Below, piece by piece: positions 62,980 to 64,000 of a stretch of 64,000 nt of DNA. This DNA is from an uncultured Burkholderiales bacterium. GTDB lineage: Bacteria > Pseudomonadota > Gammaproteobacteria > Burkholderiales > Burkholderiaceae_C. Position numbers and translations under genes: made by a program. Within the stretch, counting starts at the first letter, position 1, and every line of letters starts with the position of its first letter. The DNA lies in the NCBI GenBank assembly GCA_903886485.1, contig CAISMH010000011.1:186001-250000 (forward strand), written 5' to 3'. The notes beneath the pieces were generated by a model. The model was not told the origin of the DNA. It saw nothing but the letters and a program-made list of their open reading frames with translations, and did no database searches.

Positions 62980-64000
62980 TCAAGCCTGTTTTTGAAGCGC
63001 AGCTTGAACGGTGTCGGCCACGTTTTCAGGCGTGAAACCGAAGTGTTTGAACAAGACGGGAGCGGGCGCAGATTCACCATAGGTGTCAATGCCAACCACG
63101 GCCGACACGCCGTATTTCCACCAGCCGTCGGTCGAGCCCATTTCCACCGCAATGCGTGGCACGCCAGCGGGCAGCACGGCCGACTTGTAGGCCACGCTTT
63201 GGCGATCAAAGGTGGTGGTGCTGGGCACCGACACTACGCGCACCGCGATCTTGCGCTCAGCCAACAGCGCTTGCGCCTTCATGGCCAGTTGAACCTCAGA
63301 GCCTGTGGCCATGAGGACGGCTTGCGCTTTTTTCTTCAGGCCCACTTCGCTGGGCTCGGCCAACACGTAAGCGCCTTTGTTGATGGCGTCGAGGCCAGAG
63401 ATGTCACCGGCGGTCTTGTGTGGCGCAGCGTCACCCTTGGGCAAATAAGGCAAGTTTTGACGACTCAATAACAGGGCGGTGGGGCGGCTGGTGTTTTGCA
63501 GTGCCACGGCCCAAGCCACAGCCGTTTCAGCTGTGTCGGCGGGGCGCCACACGTCGAGGTTGGGAATCAATCGCAGCGACGCAGCGTGCTCGATGGATTG
63601 GTGGGTGGGCCCGTCTTCCCCCAAGCCAATCGAGTCGTGGGTGAACACATGCACCAAGCGTTGCTTCATCAGTGCGGCCATGCGAATGGCGTTGCGTGAG
63701 TAGTCACTGAAAGTGAGGAAGGTGCCGCCATAAGGAATGAAGCCGCCGTGCAAAGCCACGCCGTTCATGATGGCGGCCATGCCAAATTCGCGCACACCAT
63801 AGTTGATGTGGCGGCCACCTTGACCGGCGTCGTTTTTCACCACATGCCCTGCCGCGTCAAAGCGCAAGTTGGGGGTGGACTTGGTGTTGGTCAGGTTTGA
63901 GCCGGTCAAGTCGGCGCTGCCGCCCAAGAGTTCGGGCAACGCTGCAGTGAAGTGTTCCAGTGCCAATTGGCTGGCTTTGCGGCTCGCCACGGTTTCGGCC
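62980..64000 (-). CDS. tkt: Transketolase, C-terminal half (5' end off the right edge)
   Basis: About 340 residues of the C-terminal part, open to the window edge. They hold the pyrimidine-binding domain (NYGVREFGMAAIMNG, FLTFSDYSRNAIRMAALM, HDSIGLGEDGPTHQS) and the transketolase C domain (AVEMGSTDGWWKYG). The diphosphate-binding N-terminal half lies outside. Transketolase moves two-carbon units in the pentose phosphate pathway. It is upstream of the two gap genes. Confidence 0.95.
   Translation of the reverse strand, partial: AETVASRKASQLALEHFTAALPELLGGSADLTGSNLTNTKSTPNLRFDAAGHVVKNDAGQGGRHINYGVREFGMAAIMNGVALHGGFIPYGGTFLTFSDYSRNAIRMAALMKQRLVHVFTHDSIGLGEDGPTHQSIEHAASLRLIPNLDVWRPADTAETAVAWAVALQNTSRPTALLLSRQNLPYLPKGDAAPHKTAGDISGLDAINKGAYVLAEPSEVGLKKKAQAVLMATGSEVQLAMKAQALLAERKIAVRVVSVPSTTTFDRQSVAYKSAVLPAGVPRIAVEMGSTDGWWKYGVSAVVGIDTYGESAPAPVLFKHFGFTPENVADTVQAALQKQA

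Overview
The window is chromosomal DNA from a betaproteobacterium, most likely of the Comamonadaceae (Limnohabitans, Rhodoferax or Curvibacter relatives). This is inferred from gene order (waaF / zf-CHCC / ilvE; mnmG-rsmG-lysE-parA-hydrolase-parB; rpmH-rnpA-yidD-yidC-mnmE), from a methionine synthase split into two proteins, and from the fused LivH-LivM permease. No search could be run, so the genus is not settled. Genes are densely packed. No gene-free stretch exceeds 300 bp; the longest are 19556-19840 (riboswitch plus promoter), 24377-24614 (two hairpins), 50530-50759 and 52173-52375 (DnaA boxes), 60575-60803 and 15013-15225 (candidate nitrogen-control elements), and 59179-59371 (nothing recognised). 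I saw no tRNA, rRNA, transposase or CRISPR array.

Layout. 1-3.4 kb: LPS glycosyltransferases (a GT2 cut by the left edge, and waaF), a zinc-finger protein, ilvE and an unknown membrane protein. 3.4-9.8 kb: radA, an HpaI-type aldolase, alr, lplT, an EamA transporter and glutathione peroxidase. 9.8-12.2 kb: glcF and glcE without glcD. 12.4-15.2 kb: a nitrogen cluster, torF-like porin-glnK-amtB, with a good sigma-54 promoter and NtrC-type dyad. 15.2-24.1 kb: comM, then metH as two separate genes with a two-gene module of unknown function between them, an S-adenosylhomocysteine (SAH) riboswitch in front of the C-terminal half only, and recQ. 24.2-31.2 kb: a 43-residue membrane protein, pckG behind a terminator-like leader hairpin, and a branched-chain-amino-acid-type ABC transporter. 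31.2-34.9 kb: Tat-exported PhoD-type phosphatase, cobalamin adenosyltransferase and a D-lactate dehydrogenase-type flavoprotein.

34.9-54.9 kb is the origin region: parB, a small hydrolase, parA, lysE, rsmG and mnmG, with three parS sites inside rsmG and mnmG. A TctE/TctD-like two-component system and a copper module (copA, copZ, pirin, Spy-like chaperone) follow. Then come gyrB, dnaN and dnaA reading left and rpmH, rnpA, yidD, yidC and mnmE reading right. DnaA-box clusters flank dnaA on both sides, so replication probably starts between 50.5 and 52.4 kb.

56.4-64 kb: kdsD-kdsC-lptC (Kdo synthesis and LPS export), a glycine-rich RRM protein, a second Amt transporter, two tandem GAPDH genes and the 3' half of a transketolase gene cut by the right edge.

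Functional links: metH, its SAH switch and the cobalamin adenosyltransferase concern B12 and the methyl cycle; pckG, two GAPDHs, transketolase and glycolate/lactate oxidases suggest growth on organic acids with gluconeogenesis; glnK and two Amt proteins handle ammonium. The least explained parts are the module inside the metH locus, the pckG leader and the 43-residue protein.
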